Positions 20,078 to 27,748 of a stretch of DNA of 64,000 bases are shown here, in pieces. Every line of letters starts with the position of its first letter. The stretch's first letter is position 1. Source of the DNA: Bacteroidales bacterium (GTDB lineage: Bacteria > Bacteroidota > Bacteroidia > Bacteroidales > Lentimicrobiaceae); NCBI GenBank assembly GCA_016705005.1, contig JADIZB010000037.1:83148-147147 (forward strand). The letters run 5' to 3'. The notes beneath the pieces were generated by a model. The model was given only the letters and a program-made list of their open reading frames with translations. It was not told the origin of the DNA and made no database searches. Both the position numbers and the translations under genes were made by a program.

Positions 20078-21442
20078 TTAAAATCTGTAGAGCAATCCTG
20101 CCTTAATACCAATACTTTGCGGTCTGATGTTGTGGTTCCTGTATACAGGGCGCAGATACGTTTTGTAAGTCGGTTCAGCCAAAAAGGTAAATCTTCGTGA
20201 AAGATAAAATCCCAGCCCTAGTCCGGCAGCTACCTGCCAGTCAGTTGAAAGCCTGGAAGGGCTTAAATTCTCTATGGACTGGAGGTTGGTTCCATTTTCA
20301 GAAAAGGTTGCCCCGGGTTCATCGGAAGCCAGCATCACCGAGAATATTGGTCCGGCTTTCAGGCTGATGGTCAGAATCCGGTTACTGTATACCCGGTAAC
20401 CAGCCATCAGCGGTATCTGCATATAAGTATACCGGTTCCTGGTTTTTGTTTCGATCCGGTGATCTATAGAGTCATAAACACCCTGGACTTCAGTGTCGAA
20501 ATGAATGGTACCATCCGGTTGAGGACTGAATGAAATCACCTTGTTATAGAATCCCAGGCTGTCCCAGGAGTTGTAATTGATCATATAACGGCCATTGTCA
20601 TCGCTCATGCAGAAAGCTGCACCGGTTTCGATGATCCAGGGCCCTTTAAAGGTTGAAAGGCTGATGCCTGCTGAACGGCTCTGCCTGCTATGACCGTTTC
20701 CATAATCAATCATATCCAGCGAAGCGTACACTCCGCCAATCAGGGGAATTCCATCACCTTTGGGAATCGCAGGCTTAAGCGACGTTTTGAAATGGTTGCT
20801 GAAAGCAGAACCGGCAGTAGCAGGTACTAAATTCACTTTGTGCGAATTCAGCCAGAAGATGAAATCAGGGCGGAGATCGGTAAACAGTGATGTATTCTCT
20901 GATGGTTCTGACTGCAGAAATTGTTGAGTTTCTTTTAATGTCAGTGTTGTAGATGCCTCCGGAATTGTATTTTCCGCTACGGAAGCCGGATTTGAGGTAT
21001 TTTCATTTTCAGTTTTACCAAACGGGAAAGAATCTTCCGCCGCTTCATTCTCAATGTCGTTAACTCCTGATTTATTTCTCCGGGTTGAAGAGTTTATGCC
21101 TGTACTTTCCTGTTTATCCGCGAATCCTCCGGGGTTTACAGGCTCTGCGGGAATAATCGTGATGTCATTGGTTGGTGTAACTTGCTCAATTGAGGTATTA
21201 TTGATCTTTGGTTCAGTATTACTGTTCAGGAACCATAGCAATGCCAGCCCTGTGATTACCGCTGCTGCAATACCGATGGTAACCAGGCGGGATGAACCGT
21301 TTGCCGGGATGTGCGGGTTAACCGGTACCGGAGCCGGAAGTGTAGCTTCAATCCGCTCCCACAATTCAGTTGGCGGGGCCGGGCTGAAATCACCCAGTCC
21401 TTCACTGAAAAGTTCGTCCATATTGTTTCGTTCGTCTTTCAT
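20078..21442 (-). CDS. Putative transmembrane anti-sigma protein with C-terminal outer-membrane barrel domain
   Basis: 454 aa. The N-terminal about 50 residues are acidic/amphipathic (ELWERIEATL) and precede a single TM helix (about 52-72, LVTIGIAAAVITGLALLWFL). A Ser/Thr/Asn/Glu-rich periplasmic linker of about 120 residues follows. Residues about 210-454 read as alternating strands of a PorT-type barrel (AGISLSTFKGPWIIETGAAF, PLMAGYRVYSNRILTISLKAGP, VAAGLGLGFYLSRRFTFLAEP) and end in Phe, the usual last residue of an outer-membrane barrel. Its start overlaps the ECF sigma stop by 4 bases (ATGA), the classic sigma/anti-sigma arrangement. The anti-sigma role is inferred from position and topology; no zinc-finger motif is present. 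It could instead be a PorT-like barrel with an uncleaved anchor. Confidence 0.75.
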   Translation of the reverse strand: MKDERNNMDELFSEGLGDFSPAPPTELWERIEATLPAPVPVNPHIPANGSSRLVTIGIAAAVITGLALLWFLNSNTEPKINNTSIEQVTPTNDITIIPAEPVNPGGFADKQESTGINSSTRRNKSGVNDIENEAAEDSFPFGKTENENTSNPASVAENTIPEASTTLTLKETQQFLQSEPSENTSLFTDLRPDFIFWLNSHKVNLVPATAGSAFSNHFKTSLKPAIPKGDGIPLIGGVYASLDMIDYGNGHSRQSRSAGISLSTFKGPWIIETGAAFCMSDDNGRYMINYNSWDSLGFYNKVISFSPQPDGTIHFDTEVQGVYDSIDHRIETKTRNRYTYMQIPLMAGYRVYSNRILTISLKAGPIFSVMLASDEPGATFSENGTNLQSIENLSPSRLSTDWQVAAGLGLGFYLSRRFTFLAEPTYKTYLRPVYRNHNIRPQSIGIKAGLLYRF

Positions 21443-22005
21443 GACTTCACGCTTATATTTTTGATGGCCATTTCGGCTGTAACCATTTGTCTGAGTTTGT
21501 TGCGGGCCTTCATCAGCTGGGTCTTCGAGGTGTTTTCACTGATCTCAAGCATCTCCGCAATCTGTTGATGGGCAAGGCTCTCAAAAACATACATATTGAA
21601 AACCAGGCGATATCCATCGGGCAGTGATTGAATCATCTGCAACAGCCTTTCTTTGGGGATGTCTGATGCAGAAAAAGATTCTGTATCATCATTGCTTATG
21701 GGTTCGGGTGGGTCGGAATAAATCTGAACAAACAATTGTTTCAGGTTGTCACGCCTGAAATTAATGGCCTGATTTACTACCAGACGTTTAAGCCAACCCT
21801 CAAACGAACCTTTAAAACCAAAGGACTCCAGTTTGGCAAAGATTTTAATAAATGCTTCCTGCAACAGGTCCTCTGCCTCGGCACGGTTGCGTGTGTAGCG
21901 AAGACAAATACCAAACAGTACCCCCGAAAAGCGTTGGTACAATTCGTATTGCGCCTGTTTATTGCCTGATAAACAGTCTCTTATTAGTTTGTCATCACTT
22001 CGCAT
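21439..22005 (-). CDS. ECF-type RNA polymerase sigma factor
   Basis: 188 aa sigma-70 family protein of the extracytoplasmic-function class. Sigma2 region: RYTRNRAEAEDLLQEAFIKIF and the FEGWLKRLVVNQAINFRR continuation. Sigma4 region: QSLPDGYRLVFNMYVFESLAHQQIAEMLEISENTSKTQLMKARNKLR, given here in overlapping parts as seen (LPDGYRLVFNMYVFE, HQQIAEMLEISENTS). It heads an operon with the TM/barrel protein (4-base overlap) and two PKD surface proteins. The simplest reading is that it controls this operon and possibly other surface genes. A TATTTTTG element lies 26 bases upstream. Confidence 0.93.
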   Translation of the reverse strand: MRSDDKLIRDCLSGNKQAQYELYQRFSGVLFGICLRYTRNRAEAEDLLQEAFIKIFAKLESFGFKGSFEGWLKRLVVNQAINFRRDNLKQLFVQIYSDPPEPISNDDTESFSASDIPKERLLQMIQSLPDGYRLVFNMYVFESLAHQQIAEMLEISENTSKTQLMKARNKLRQMVTAEMAIKNISVKS

Positions 22006-22030
22006 TCATTCCCTTGTGAATATGCAGACA

Positions 22031-22038
22031 CAAAAATA
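22031..22038 (-). promoter_or_regulatory. -7 element of the ECF/PKD operon
   Basis: TATTTTTG on the minus strand fits TAnnTTTG. The best TTG is about 29 bases further up, too far for a standard spacing, so only the -7 part is supported. Confidence 0.4.
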
Positions 22039-22123
22039 GGGCTTGGGTTGCCTGTTGATGTAAAAAACAAGAATTAATTATTGATTTCCAATATGTGGCT
22101 GGTATGCAAGGTCACCAATTTTA

Positions 22124-22267
22124 TTTGGAGGCAGTCTCATAAGCCAGGAATTGTCTGGATTTCGACCACACTAAATTTGACGATAAATTGATTCTCTGAT
22201 GTCAGGCTGAGCGATTCCGATAGCTATCGGAACGAAGCCTTATCTATCTAATGAGACAGCCTCTAAA
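22124..22267. mobile_element. MITE-like element with 17-bp terminal inverted repeats
   Basis: About 144 bp bounded by TTTGGAGGCAGTCTCAT and ATGAGACAGCCTCTAAA, inverted repeats matching at 15 of 17 positions. Inside lies the perfect palindrome CCGATAGCTATCGG within a GGCTGAGCG...CGAAGCC context. No coding capacity. It occupies most of the 22006-22347 gap between the divergent sigma operon and purN. A non-autonomous transposable element or a dispersed palindromic repeat is the likely identity; target-site duplications could not be confirmed. Confidence 0.6.
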
Positions 22268-22321
22268 CGGTTACTTAGCCCCTACACGATTGCTTGGTAA
22301 CAAGTTACCATCATTTCTGTG

Positions 22322-22329
22322 TAACTTTG
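22322..22329 (+). promoter_or_regulatory. -7 element of purN
   Basis: TAACTTTG fits the TAnnTTTG consensus and lies 18 bases before the purN ATG, giving a leader of about 10 bases. A TTG lies about 25 bases upstream of the element, slightly long. Confidence 0.5.
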
Positions 22330-22347
22330 CAGCTGAAATTACTCTAC

Positions 22348-22911
22348 ATGAAACGAATCGCCATCTTTGCCTCAGGCAGCGGATCCAACGCCGAACATAT
22401 TACCGATTATTTTGCCAAAGGTAATGTTGCAAGGGTAGAAGTCATTTATTCCAACAACCCGAAGGCCTTCGTAATTCAACGCGCTGCAAGACTGAACATT
22501 CCATTGGTGTTGTTCGATAGGGAGAAGTTTTATGGTGAAGAAACCATTCTGCGGGATTTGCAGTCACGGAAGATAGATCTGATTGTGCTTGCCGGCTTTC
22601 TCTGGCTGATTCCCGGAAATATTTTAAAGACATTCCGCGACAGGATAGTAAACATCCACCCGGCACTCTTGCCCGCATATGGAGGTAAGGGTATGTACGG
22701 AATGGCTGTGCACGAAGCGGTGATTGATGCCGGTGAAACTGAATCCGGCATCACCATTCACCTGATCGATGAAGTTTATGATAAAGGTAAAATCCTTCTT
22801 CAGGAAAAATGCCCTGTTTTACCTGGCGACACCCCTGATATTCTGGCTGAAAAGGTGCATCGGCTGGAATATGAGCACTTCCCGAAGGTGATTGAGAAGA
22901 TGCTGGAATAA
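22348..22911 (+). CDS. purN: Phosphoribosylglycinamide formyltransferase
   Basis: 187 aa GART enzyme that transfers a formyl group from 10-formyl-THF to GAR in purine synthesis. MKRIAIFASGSGSN gives the phosphate-binding loop; catalytic residues are Asn102 and His104 (VNIHPALLPAYGG) and Asp145 (DEVYDKGKIL), the equivalents of N106, H108 and D144 in E. coli PurN. The frame is open upstream to 22294, but the start at 22348 matches the family N-terminus and follows a -7 element at a sensible distance. It stands alone without other pur genes. Confidence 0.95.
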   Translation: MKRIAIFASGSGSNAEHITDYFAKGNVARVEVIYSNNPKAFVIQRAARLNIPLVLFDREKFYGEETILRDLQSRKIDLIVLAGFLWLIPGNILKTFRDRIVNIHPALLPAYGGKGMYGMAVHEAVIDAGETESGITIHLIDEVYDKGKILLQEKCPVLPGDTPDILAEKVHRLEYEHFPKVIEKMLE

Positions 22912-22962
22912 GTAAGGGCGAGGGACGAGTATGGGGACGAGGACGAACATCCTGCTTCAAAT

Positions 22963-22996
22963 GACAAGGGGACACGGGGAGTGGAAGACAAGGAGA
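22963..22996. repeat. 34-bp G-rich repeat, copy 2
   Basis: Begins GACAAGGGG, ends GACAAGGAGA, and equals copy 1 at 9087-9120 in length. It is preceded (22915-22950) by another purine-rich run with GGGACGAG/GGGGACGAGGACGA units. Confidence 0.65.
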
Positions 22997-23087
22997 GTTT
23001 AAGTATGACAATGTATTTATGACCAACCTTTGATAGACTTACAAATAGAAATTCCGGCTTTTTGGGCGTTGTAGCATTTTAATTTCT

Positions 23088-23095
23088 TATATTTG
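23088..23095 (+). promoter_or_regulatory. -7 element upstream of the 304-aa secreted protein
   Basis: TATATTTG fits TAnnTTTG; TTG occurs 16 and 23 bases upstream. It leaves a 5' leader of roughly 60 bases before the ATG at 23161. Confidence 0.45.
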
Positions 23096-23160
23096 TTCAG
23101 ATGCCATATTCTATATTACAATATTTTTATCCATACAATTAAAGAATAAAATAAATTGCT

Positions 23161-24075
23161 ATGAAAACGAAACTACTCCTTTTGGTTATGGTAATTTGTT
23201 ACAGTGTTAATGCTCAGACACCGGATTATTTTGCCGACAATCCTGAGTGGAGGGTTAATCGCTGGTTTGGTGCATATGGTGATTGTATTGAAGTTCAGGA
23301 TTATGTTAATTATCTGCATGGTGATTCATTGATAGGTGAACATTTGTATAAGAAGGTAGTGAAGCGAGGTATCAGCATAGACACCTGGGTTGGCCCGGAT
23401 CCGCCATATAATTGCGACAATAACTACTCCTATCATTATATCGAAGGTCTGGTGAGACAGGAAGGAAAAAAAATGTATATCAATGATTATGGCAGTGATA
23501 TTTTGCTCTATGATTTCGATCTGGAAATTGGGGATACTCTCCAGCCAACTTATGTTTACTGGATGGATAACTTTGTTGTTGCAAGTATAGATAGTATCCT
23601 GATAGGAGATTCTTACCGCAAAGTATTTAATCTCATTGCTCCCTGGATGGTCAACCCTGAAGAATTTTTAATTGAAGGTATTGGTTTTGGTGGAGCTTTT
23701 ATAGATCAATGCCCGTTTCAGGCTGAGTTCCCTAGTTACCTGGAATGTTTCACTTTAAATGATACTGCCTATTTCCCGGAATATGGTGCTCACTGCGAAC
23801 TGAACATTAATGTGCAACAACACCCTGTTCACAATTATTTTATGCTTTACCCCAATCCTGTAAGCGACCAATTAACCATTAATTATCCTGTCAATTTAAC
23901 AATCAATAATGTTACAATATATAATTTCGTTGGAAAGAAAGTCCAGGAACAAAATTATACAGTACAAAATGGAGAACTTTTCGTGAATATGGCAGGCTTG
24001 GCAAATGGCCTATATATCATTGAGTTAACAGAAGGCAATCATATAGTCGATAGGCATAAAGTTATAAAGCAATAA
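23161..24075 (+). CDS. T9SS-sorted secreted protein of unknown function
   Basis: 304 aa. Signal peptide residues 1-19 (LLLLVMVICYSVNAQ). The middle region contains Cys- and Trp-rich beta segments (EWRVNRWFGAYGDC, DCIEVQDYVNYLHGDSLIG, MYINDYGSDILLYDFDLE, GDTLQPTYVY) of a type often seen in Bacteroidota secreted proteins whose function is unknown. The C-terminus (about 225-304) is a type A sorting domain: FMLYPNPVSDQLTINYP and LANGLYIIELTEG with a final KVIKQ. It is monocistronic by spacing, with its own promoter. No catalytic motif was recognised. Confidence 0.85.
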   Translation: MKTKLLLLVMVICYSVNAQTPDYFADNPEWRVNRWFGAYGDCIEVQDYVNYLHGDSLIGEHLYKKVVKRGISIDTWVGPDPPYNCDNNYSYHYIEGLVRQEGKKMYINDYGSDILLYDFDLEIGDTLQPTYVYWMDNFVVASIDSILIGDSYRKVFNLIAPWMVNPEEFLIEGIGFGGAFIDQCPFQAEFPSYLECFTLNDTAYFPEYGAHCELNINVQQHPVHNYFMLYPNPVSDQLTINYPVNLTINNVTIYNFVGKKVQEQNYTVQNGELFVNMAGLANGLYIIELTEGNHIVDRHKVIKQ

Positions 24076-24532
24076 ATAATGTAATTACACCTTTTAATTT
24101 CCCTTGTTGGCCTGGGTTCTGACGCATGCTTCTATAGCCTGTTAATAACTATTCAAACGGCCGTTGGCCCGCCCACCAAAAAAAGGGATGTTTTTTGCCG
24201 GTAGAGCGAATTACATTTTAAATCACCCAATTAAAATTAGTGTCAATAATTATTAAAATTTGACTATATAATTTCGGATAATTTTTAAAGTATATTAACT
24301 TGTATGGGTCATACTCTAAACCATCGACCATTAAAATTTTGTCTCGCACCTGTCTGTGTATTGCCAAAAGGCAGGCAAAGATGAAAACCAGCCAGCCTAT
24401 TGGCAGGGACCCCACAATAGTGGCAGGGCAGGCAGGACTAGTAAATTCTGATGATTTAATAGATTTAAGTTCGTTTTTCAATAGTCTAAATATCAAACAT
24501 TTATAATTTTTTATAGGAGTATTGCTTAAGAA
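24076..24532. other. Intergenic region with GGCAGG-rich repeats
   Basis: Two overlapping frames (24218-24496 minus, 24300-24506 plus) lack motifs and promoters and are not called. Between 24340 and 24440 the motif GGCAGG or its complement recurs (AAGGCAGGCAAAG, TTGGCAGGGA, GGCAGGGCAGGCAGGA). This looks like remnants of a dispersed repeat. AT-rich sequence flanks it. Confidence 0.5.
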
Positions 24533-25078
24533 ATGAATAAAACAAATAAACTTTCTGTTATCCCTGATGATAGGGTAATTAATAAAATTTATCTTATTCG
24601 TAATGAAAGAGTTATGTTAGACAGTGATCTTGCAGAATTGTATTGCGTTGAAACCAGAAGATTAAATGAGCAGGTAAAACGCAATATTGAACGATTCCCT
24701 GAAGATTTTATGTTTCAGCTAACCAACGATGAATTTGAGAACTTGAAATCGCAAATTGCGATAACAAGTTGGGGTGGCAGGCGTTCATTACCATATGCTT
24801 TTACAGAGCATGGAGTCTTGATGCTTACAAGTGTTCTGAATAGCGATTTGGCAATAAAAGTTAATATTCAGATCATGCGGGTTTATGCCAAAATCCGCAA
24901 CTTGTTATCTACACACAATGACTTGCTGTTAAAATTTGAGCAATTGGAAACCAGAATGGCTCATCATGATAACAGCATCATGCTGATTCTGGATTATATA
25001 AAACAGTTTGAAGAAATAAGGCAAAACCTTGAGGTGCAGAAGAAACGCACTAAAATAGGTTTTAAAACAAAGGAATAG
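24533..25078 (+). CDS. ORF6N domain-containing DNA-binding protein
   Basis: 181 aa. Residues about 10-100 match the ORF6N domain: IYLIRNERVMLDSDLAELY, then ETRRLNEQVKRNIERFPEDF, then RSLPYAFTEHGVLMLTSVL. This domain is found in phage antirepressor-like and mobile-element proteins and is abundant in Bacteroidota chromosomes. The C-terminal about 60 residues are helical and probably coiled coil (LLLKFEQLETRMAHHD, YIKQFEEIRQNLEVQKKR). No phage or integrase gene is adjacent and the flanks hold repeats, so it may be a remnant of a transferred segment. The target is unknown. Confidence 0.88.
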   Translation: MNKTNKLSVIPDDRVINKIYLIRNERVMLDSDLAELYCVETRRLNEQVKRNIERFPEDFMFQLTNDEFENLKSQIAITSWGGRRSLPYAFTEHGVLMLTSVLNSDLAIKVNIQIMRVYAKIRNLLSTHNDLLLKFEQLETRMAHHDNSIMLILDYIKQFEEIRQNLEVQKKRTKIGFKTKE

Positions 25079-25210
25079 GTAATATTCAGTCTCCCTATTG
25101 TTTCACTTTTGGTAACACTAAAAGAGACTGTAGAAATTCACAATTCCCAATTACAAAGGTCCTAAATCCTTATATGGAGATGAATATTCAAATCCGAGGT
25201 CCTGGATAGT

Positions 25211-25242
25211 CGGCAGCCTGGCTGCCAGCCGACCGGCTGGAG
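25211..25242. repeat. Nested palindromes (GGCAGCC...)
   Basis: GGCAGCC-T-GGCTGCC is a perfect 7-bp hairpin and overlaps CCAGCC-GACC-GGCTGG, a perfect 6-bp hairpin. It sits downstream of the ORF6N gene in the 25079-25292 gap. No U-run follows. It resembles a dispersed palindromic repeat rather than a terminator. Confidence 0.5.
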
Positions 25243-25292
25243 GTACACAACCGAACAAAGGGAGTTCACCGAAGCTAATCCGACATCCGCAA

Positions 25293-26582
25293 TTAACGAC
25301 CAATCAGCAAATAATAATTCTTCTTCCCCTTCTGCACCAGCATATATTTTCCACTGAGCAGTTGTGAAACACCTGCTGTAAAATCTTCCCCAACCTTGGC
25401 TTTGTTTACCTGCACACCACCATCCTTCAGCATCCGGCGGGCTTCTCCTTTAGAGGGGAAAACGGCTGTTTTTTCGGCAACCAGTTCAACGATTCCAATT
25501 CCTTCTGCAAGCTCTCCAAGGCTGATGTCAAATTGGGGAACGCCTTCAAAAACGGATAGTAATGTTTCCTCATCCAGTTTATGCAGGGCTTCGGCAGTGC
25601 CTTTCCCGAAAAGGATTTCGGAAGCTTCCAGGGCTGACTGGTAGTCGGCTTCAGAATGAACCCTGATGGTAATGTCTTTGGCCAGGGCCTTCTGCAGAAC
25701 ACGCAGGTGTGGTGCTGTCTGGTGCTCAGCTATCATGGCTTCAATTTCCTCTTTTCCGTAAAGGGTGAAAATCCGGATGTACTTTTCTGCATCGGCATCA
25801 GAGGTATTCAGCCAGAACTGGTAGAATTTATAGGGAGATGTCCTTACCGGATCAAGCCATACATTACCCGATTCGGTTTTCCCGAATTTACCACCATCGG
25901 CTTTGGTGATCAGCGGACAGGTCAGGGCAAAAGCTTCGCCACCTGTTTTGCGGCGGATCAGTTCGGTGCCGGTCGTAATGTTGCCCCACTGGTCGGAACC
26001 ACCCATCTGCAGTTTGCAGTTGTTGTGCTGATACAGATGCAGAAAATCATAACCCTGTACCAGCTGGTAAGTGAACTCGGTAAACGACATGCCATCGCCG
26101 GCTTCACCGGTCAGACGTTTCTTCACCGAATCCTTGGCCATCATATAATTCACCGTGATGTGCTTGCCGATGTCGCGGATAAAGTCGAGAAACGAAAATG
26201 CTTTCATCCAGTCGTAATTGTTCACCATCTCAGCCTTATTGGCATCGGCAGTGTCGAAATCAAGCAGTTTCATCAACTGGTTTTTCAAACACTCCTGGTT
26301 GTGTCGCAGGGTGGCTTCGTCGAGGAGGTTACGCTCTTCTGATTTTCCTGAAGGGTCGCCGATCATACCGGTAGCCCCGCCAACCAGCACAATGGGTTTG
26401 TGGCCGCAACGCTGCAGGTGTTTCAGCATCATCACGCCTACCAGATGGCCGATATGCAGGGAATCGGCAGTAGGGTCAATGCCTACATAAGCCGAAATCA
26501 TTTCCTTTTGCAATAATTCTTCCGTTCCCGGCATCATGGTATGGATCATACCACGCCACTGTAATTCCTCAACAAAATTCAT
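25293..26582 (-). CDS. tyrS: Tyrosine--tRNA ligase
   Basis: 429 aa class Ic aminoacyl-tRNA synthetase charging tRNA-Tyr. HIGH motif: SLHIGHLVG (H43, H46). Tyrosine pocket: YVGIDPTADS, TYQLVQGYDFLHLYQ and QMGGSDQWGNI. The KMSKS equivalent is KFGKTESG (about 233), a TyrS-type variant. The C-terminal S4 RNA-binding domain is visible (VFPSKGEARRMLKDGGVQVN). Length is normal. A well-formed promoter lies just upstream and contains a perfect 12-bp palindrome. Confidence 0.97.
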   Translation of the reverse strand: MNFVEELQWRGMIHTMMPGTEELLQKEMISAYVGIDPTADSLHIGHLVGVMMLKHLQRCGHKPIVLVGGATGMIGDPSGKSEERNLLDEATLRHNQECLKNQLMKLLDFDTADANKAEMVNNYDWMKAFSFLDFIRDIGKHITVNYMMAKDSVKKRLTGEAGDGMSFTEFTYQLVQGYDFLHLYQHNNCKLQMGGSDQWGNITTGTELIRRKTGGEAFALTCPLITKADGGKFGKTESGNVWLDPVRTSPYKFYQFWLNTSDADAEKYIRIFTLYGKEEIEAMIAEHQTAPHLRVLQKALAKDITIRVHSEADYQSALEASEILFGKGTAEALHKLDEETLLSVFEGVPQFDISLGELAEGIGIVELVAEKTAVFPSKGEARRMLKDGGVQVNKAKVGEDFTAGVSQLLSGKYMLVQKGKKNYYLLIGR

Positions 26583-26596
26583 ACGATCATTTTTTG

Positions 26597-26627
26597 CAAA
26601 TTTACGTTTATCCGGTCAATTGACCAA
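26597..26627 (-). promoter_or_regulatory. tyrS promoter with internal palindrome
   Basis: On the minus strand TTG, then 20 bases, then TAAATTTG, a good fit to the Bacteroidota TTG/TAnnTTTG promoter, ending 14 bases before the tyrS ATG. Between the two boxes, at 26614-26625, is the perfect palindrome GGTCAATTGACC, a candidate repressor site. Confidence 0.65.
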
Positions 26628-26654
26628 AGCCGCCAATGAATAGGATCATTAGCG

Positions 26655-26697
26655 ATTAAATCCTTAATCCGCAATCCGAAGTCCGCAATTCCCTGAG
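26655..26697. repeat. Degenerate AATCCG-type tandem repeats
   Basis: Successive units AAATCCTT, AATCCGC, AATCCGA, AGTCCGC. The reverse complement of this pattern recurs at 62965-63050 and a short version at 25278-25290. It separates tyrS and the epimerase gene. Confidence 0.5.
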
Positions 26698-26707
26698 AGT
26701 AATTTCA

Positions 26708-26715
26708 TAGCTTTG
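26708..26715 (+). promoter_or_regulatory. -7 element abutting the epimerase start
   Basis: TAGCTTTG fits TAnnTTTG and ends only 4 bases before the ATG at 26720. Transcription would begin at or next to the start codon, suggesting a leaderless message. No clear -33 TTG. Confidence 0.5.
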
Positions 26716-26719
26716 TACC

Positions 26720-27739
26720 ATGATACTTGTTACAGGCGCCACCGGACTGGTCGGTTCTTATTTGTTGCATGAATTACTAAAGGCGGATGAGCCTGTCCGT
26801 GCAATTTTGCACAACCCCGCAAGCCTCAGTCATACCCGGAAAATATTCGCCGGACTGGGTGCCGATGCCGAAGCCCTCATCAAAAGGGTTGAATGGGTGG
26901 AAGGTGATGTGCTGGATTATTTCTCCCTGTCCGATGCCATGAAGGGTGTTCAGAAAGTTTATCATTGCGCGGCCATCGTTTCTTTCGATCCCCGCGACAG
27001 GGAACTGATGATGAAGATCAATGTGGATGGGACTGCCAATGTGGTGAATGCAGCGCTGGAAGCCGGGATCGGCAAACTATGCCATGTCAGTTCCATTGCC
27101 TCGCTCGGACGGACTGAGAACAGCAACATCATTGATGAAAAATCGCAGTTCAGGACCAACGCCTACAATTCGAAATACTCACTCAGCAAATATGCCGGTG
27201 AACGGGAAGTGTGGCGCGGTACCGCCGAAGGGTTGAATGCGGTGATTGTAAACCCCTCCGTAATTCTTGGATACAGTGATACCGATAAAGGAAGTACAAA
27301 GATGTTTTCCGTCATCCGGCAGAACGCTTTGTTTTATGGGAAAGGAATCAATGGATTTGTGGATGTACGTGATGTGGTGAGGGCTATGACCGGACTTATG
27401 GAAAGCAATATCCGCAATGAGCGTTTCGTTGTATCGGCAGGCGATTTTACTTATCGTGAGGTTTTTACGCTGATTGCCCGCGGGTTTGGGAAATCTGATC
27501 CGAAAATAGCTTTGCCTGATTTTTTACTCAATGTTACCTGGCGGCTCGAATGGCTCAGGAGCAAACTGACCGGTGCCAGGCCTCTGATTACCCGCGAAAC
27601 AGCCCGAACCTCTAAAGGGAGTTTCTATTATTCCTCGAAAAAACTACATTGTACCCTCAACTTTGAATACACCCCTATCGAAAAAACAATCAGCCGGACA
27701 TGCCGGCTGATCAGTGAAGATATAAAGAATTCCCGTTAA
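26720..27739 (+). CDS. NAD-dependent epimerase/dehydratase (extended SDR)
   Basis: 339 aa. Rossmann nucleotide-binding motif at the N-terminus (VTGATGLVGSYL, GxxGxxG), acidic EGDV segment, AAIVSFD, and the catalytic pair Tyr/Lys in KYSLSKYAGE, with Ser in CHVSSIASLG. This is the layout of extended short-chain dehydrogenases such as sugar-nucleotide epimerases and dihydroflavonol-reductase-like enzymes; the substrate cannot be told from sequence. Its last codons (ISRTCRLISED) contain a palindrome that serves as terminator for the convergent mltF-like gene, whose stop is 9 bases away. Confidence 0.9.
   Translation: MILVTGATGLVGSYLLHELLKADEPVRAILHNPASLSHTRKIFAGLGADAEALIKRVEWVEGDVLDYFSLSDAMKGVQKVYHCAAIVSFDPRDRELMMKINVDGTANVVNAALEAGIGKLCHVSSIASLGRTENSNIIDEKSQFRTNAYNSKYSLSKYAGEREVWRGTAEGLNAVIVNPSVILGYSDTDKGSTKMFSVIRQNALFYGKGINGFVDVRDVVRAMTGLMESNIRNERFVVSAGDFTYREVFTLIARGFGKSDPKIALPDFLLNVTWRLEWLRSKLTGARPLITRETARTSKGSFYYSSKKLHCTLNFEYTPIEKTISRTCRLISEDIKNSR
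27681..27711 (-). terminator. Terminator of the MltF-type gene, inside the convergent epimerase CDS
   Basis: Minus strand: perfect 9-bp stem ATCAGCCGG/CCGGCTGAT with 5-base loop, followed by TGTTTTTT. It lies about 38 bases after the transglycosylase stop and within the last codons of the opposite-strand epimerase gene. There is no U-run on the plus-strand side. Confidence 0.75.
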
Positions 27740-27748
27740 GGAGACATT

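Noticed and set aside
24533..25078. ORF6N gene considered as sign of a prophage
   Set aside because: No integrase, capsid, terminase or lysis genes nearby; isolated ORF6N genes are common in Bacteroidota chromosomes.
25656..26342. 228-codon open frame antisense to tyrS
   Set aside because: Lies wholly within the highly conserved tyrS gene, with no motif, signal peptide or promoter; it is a frame shadow.
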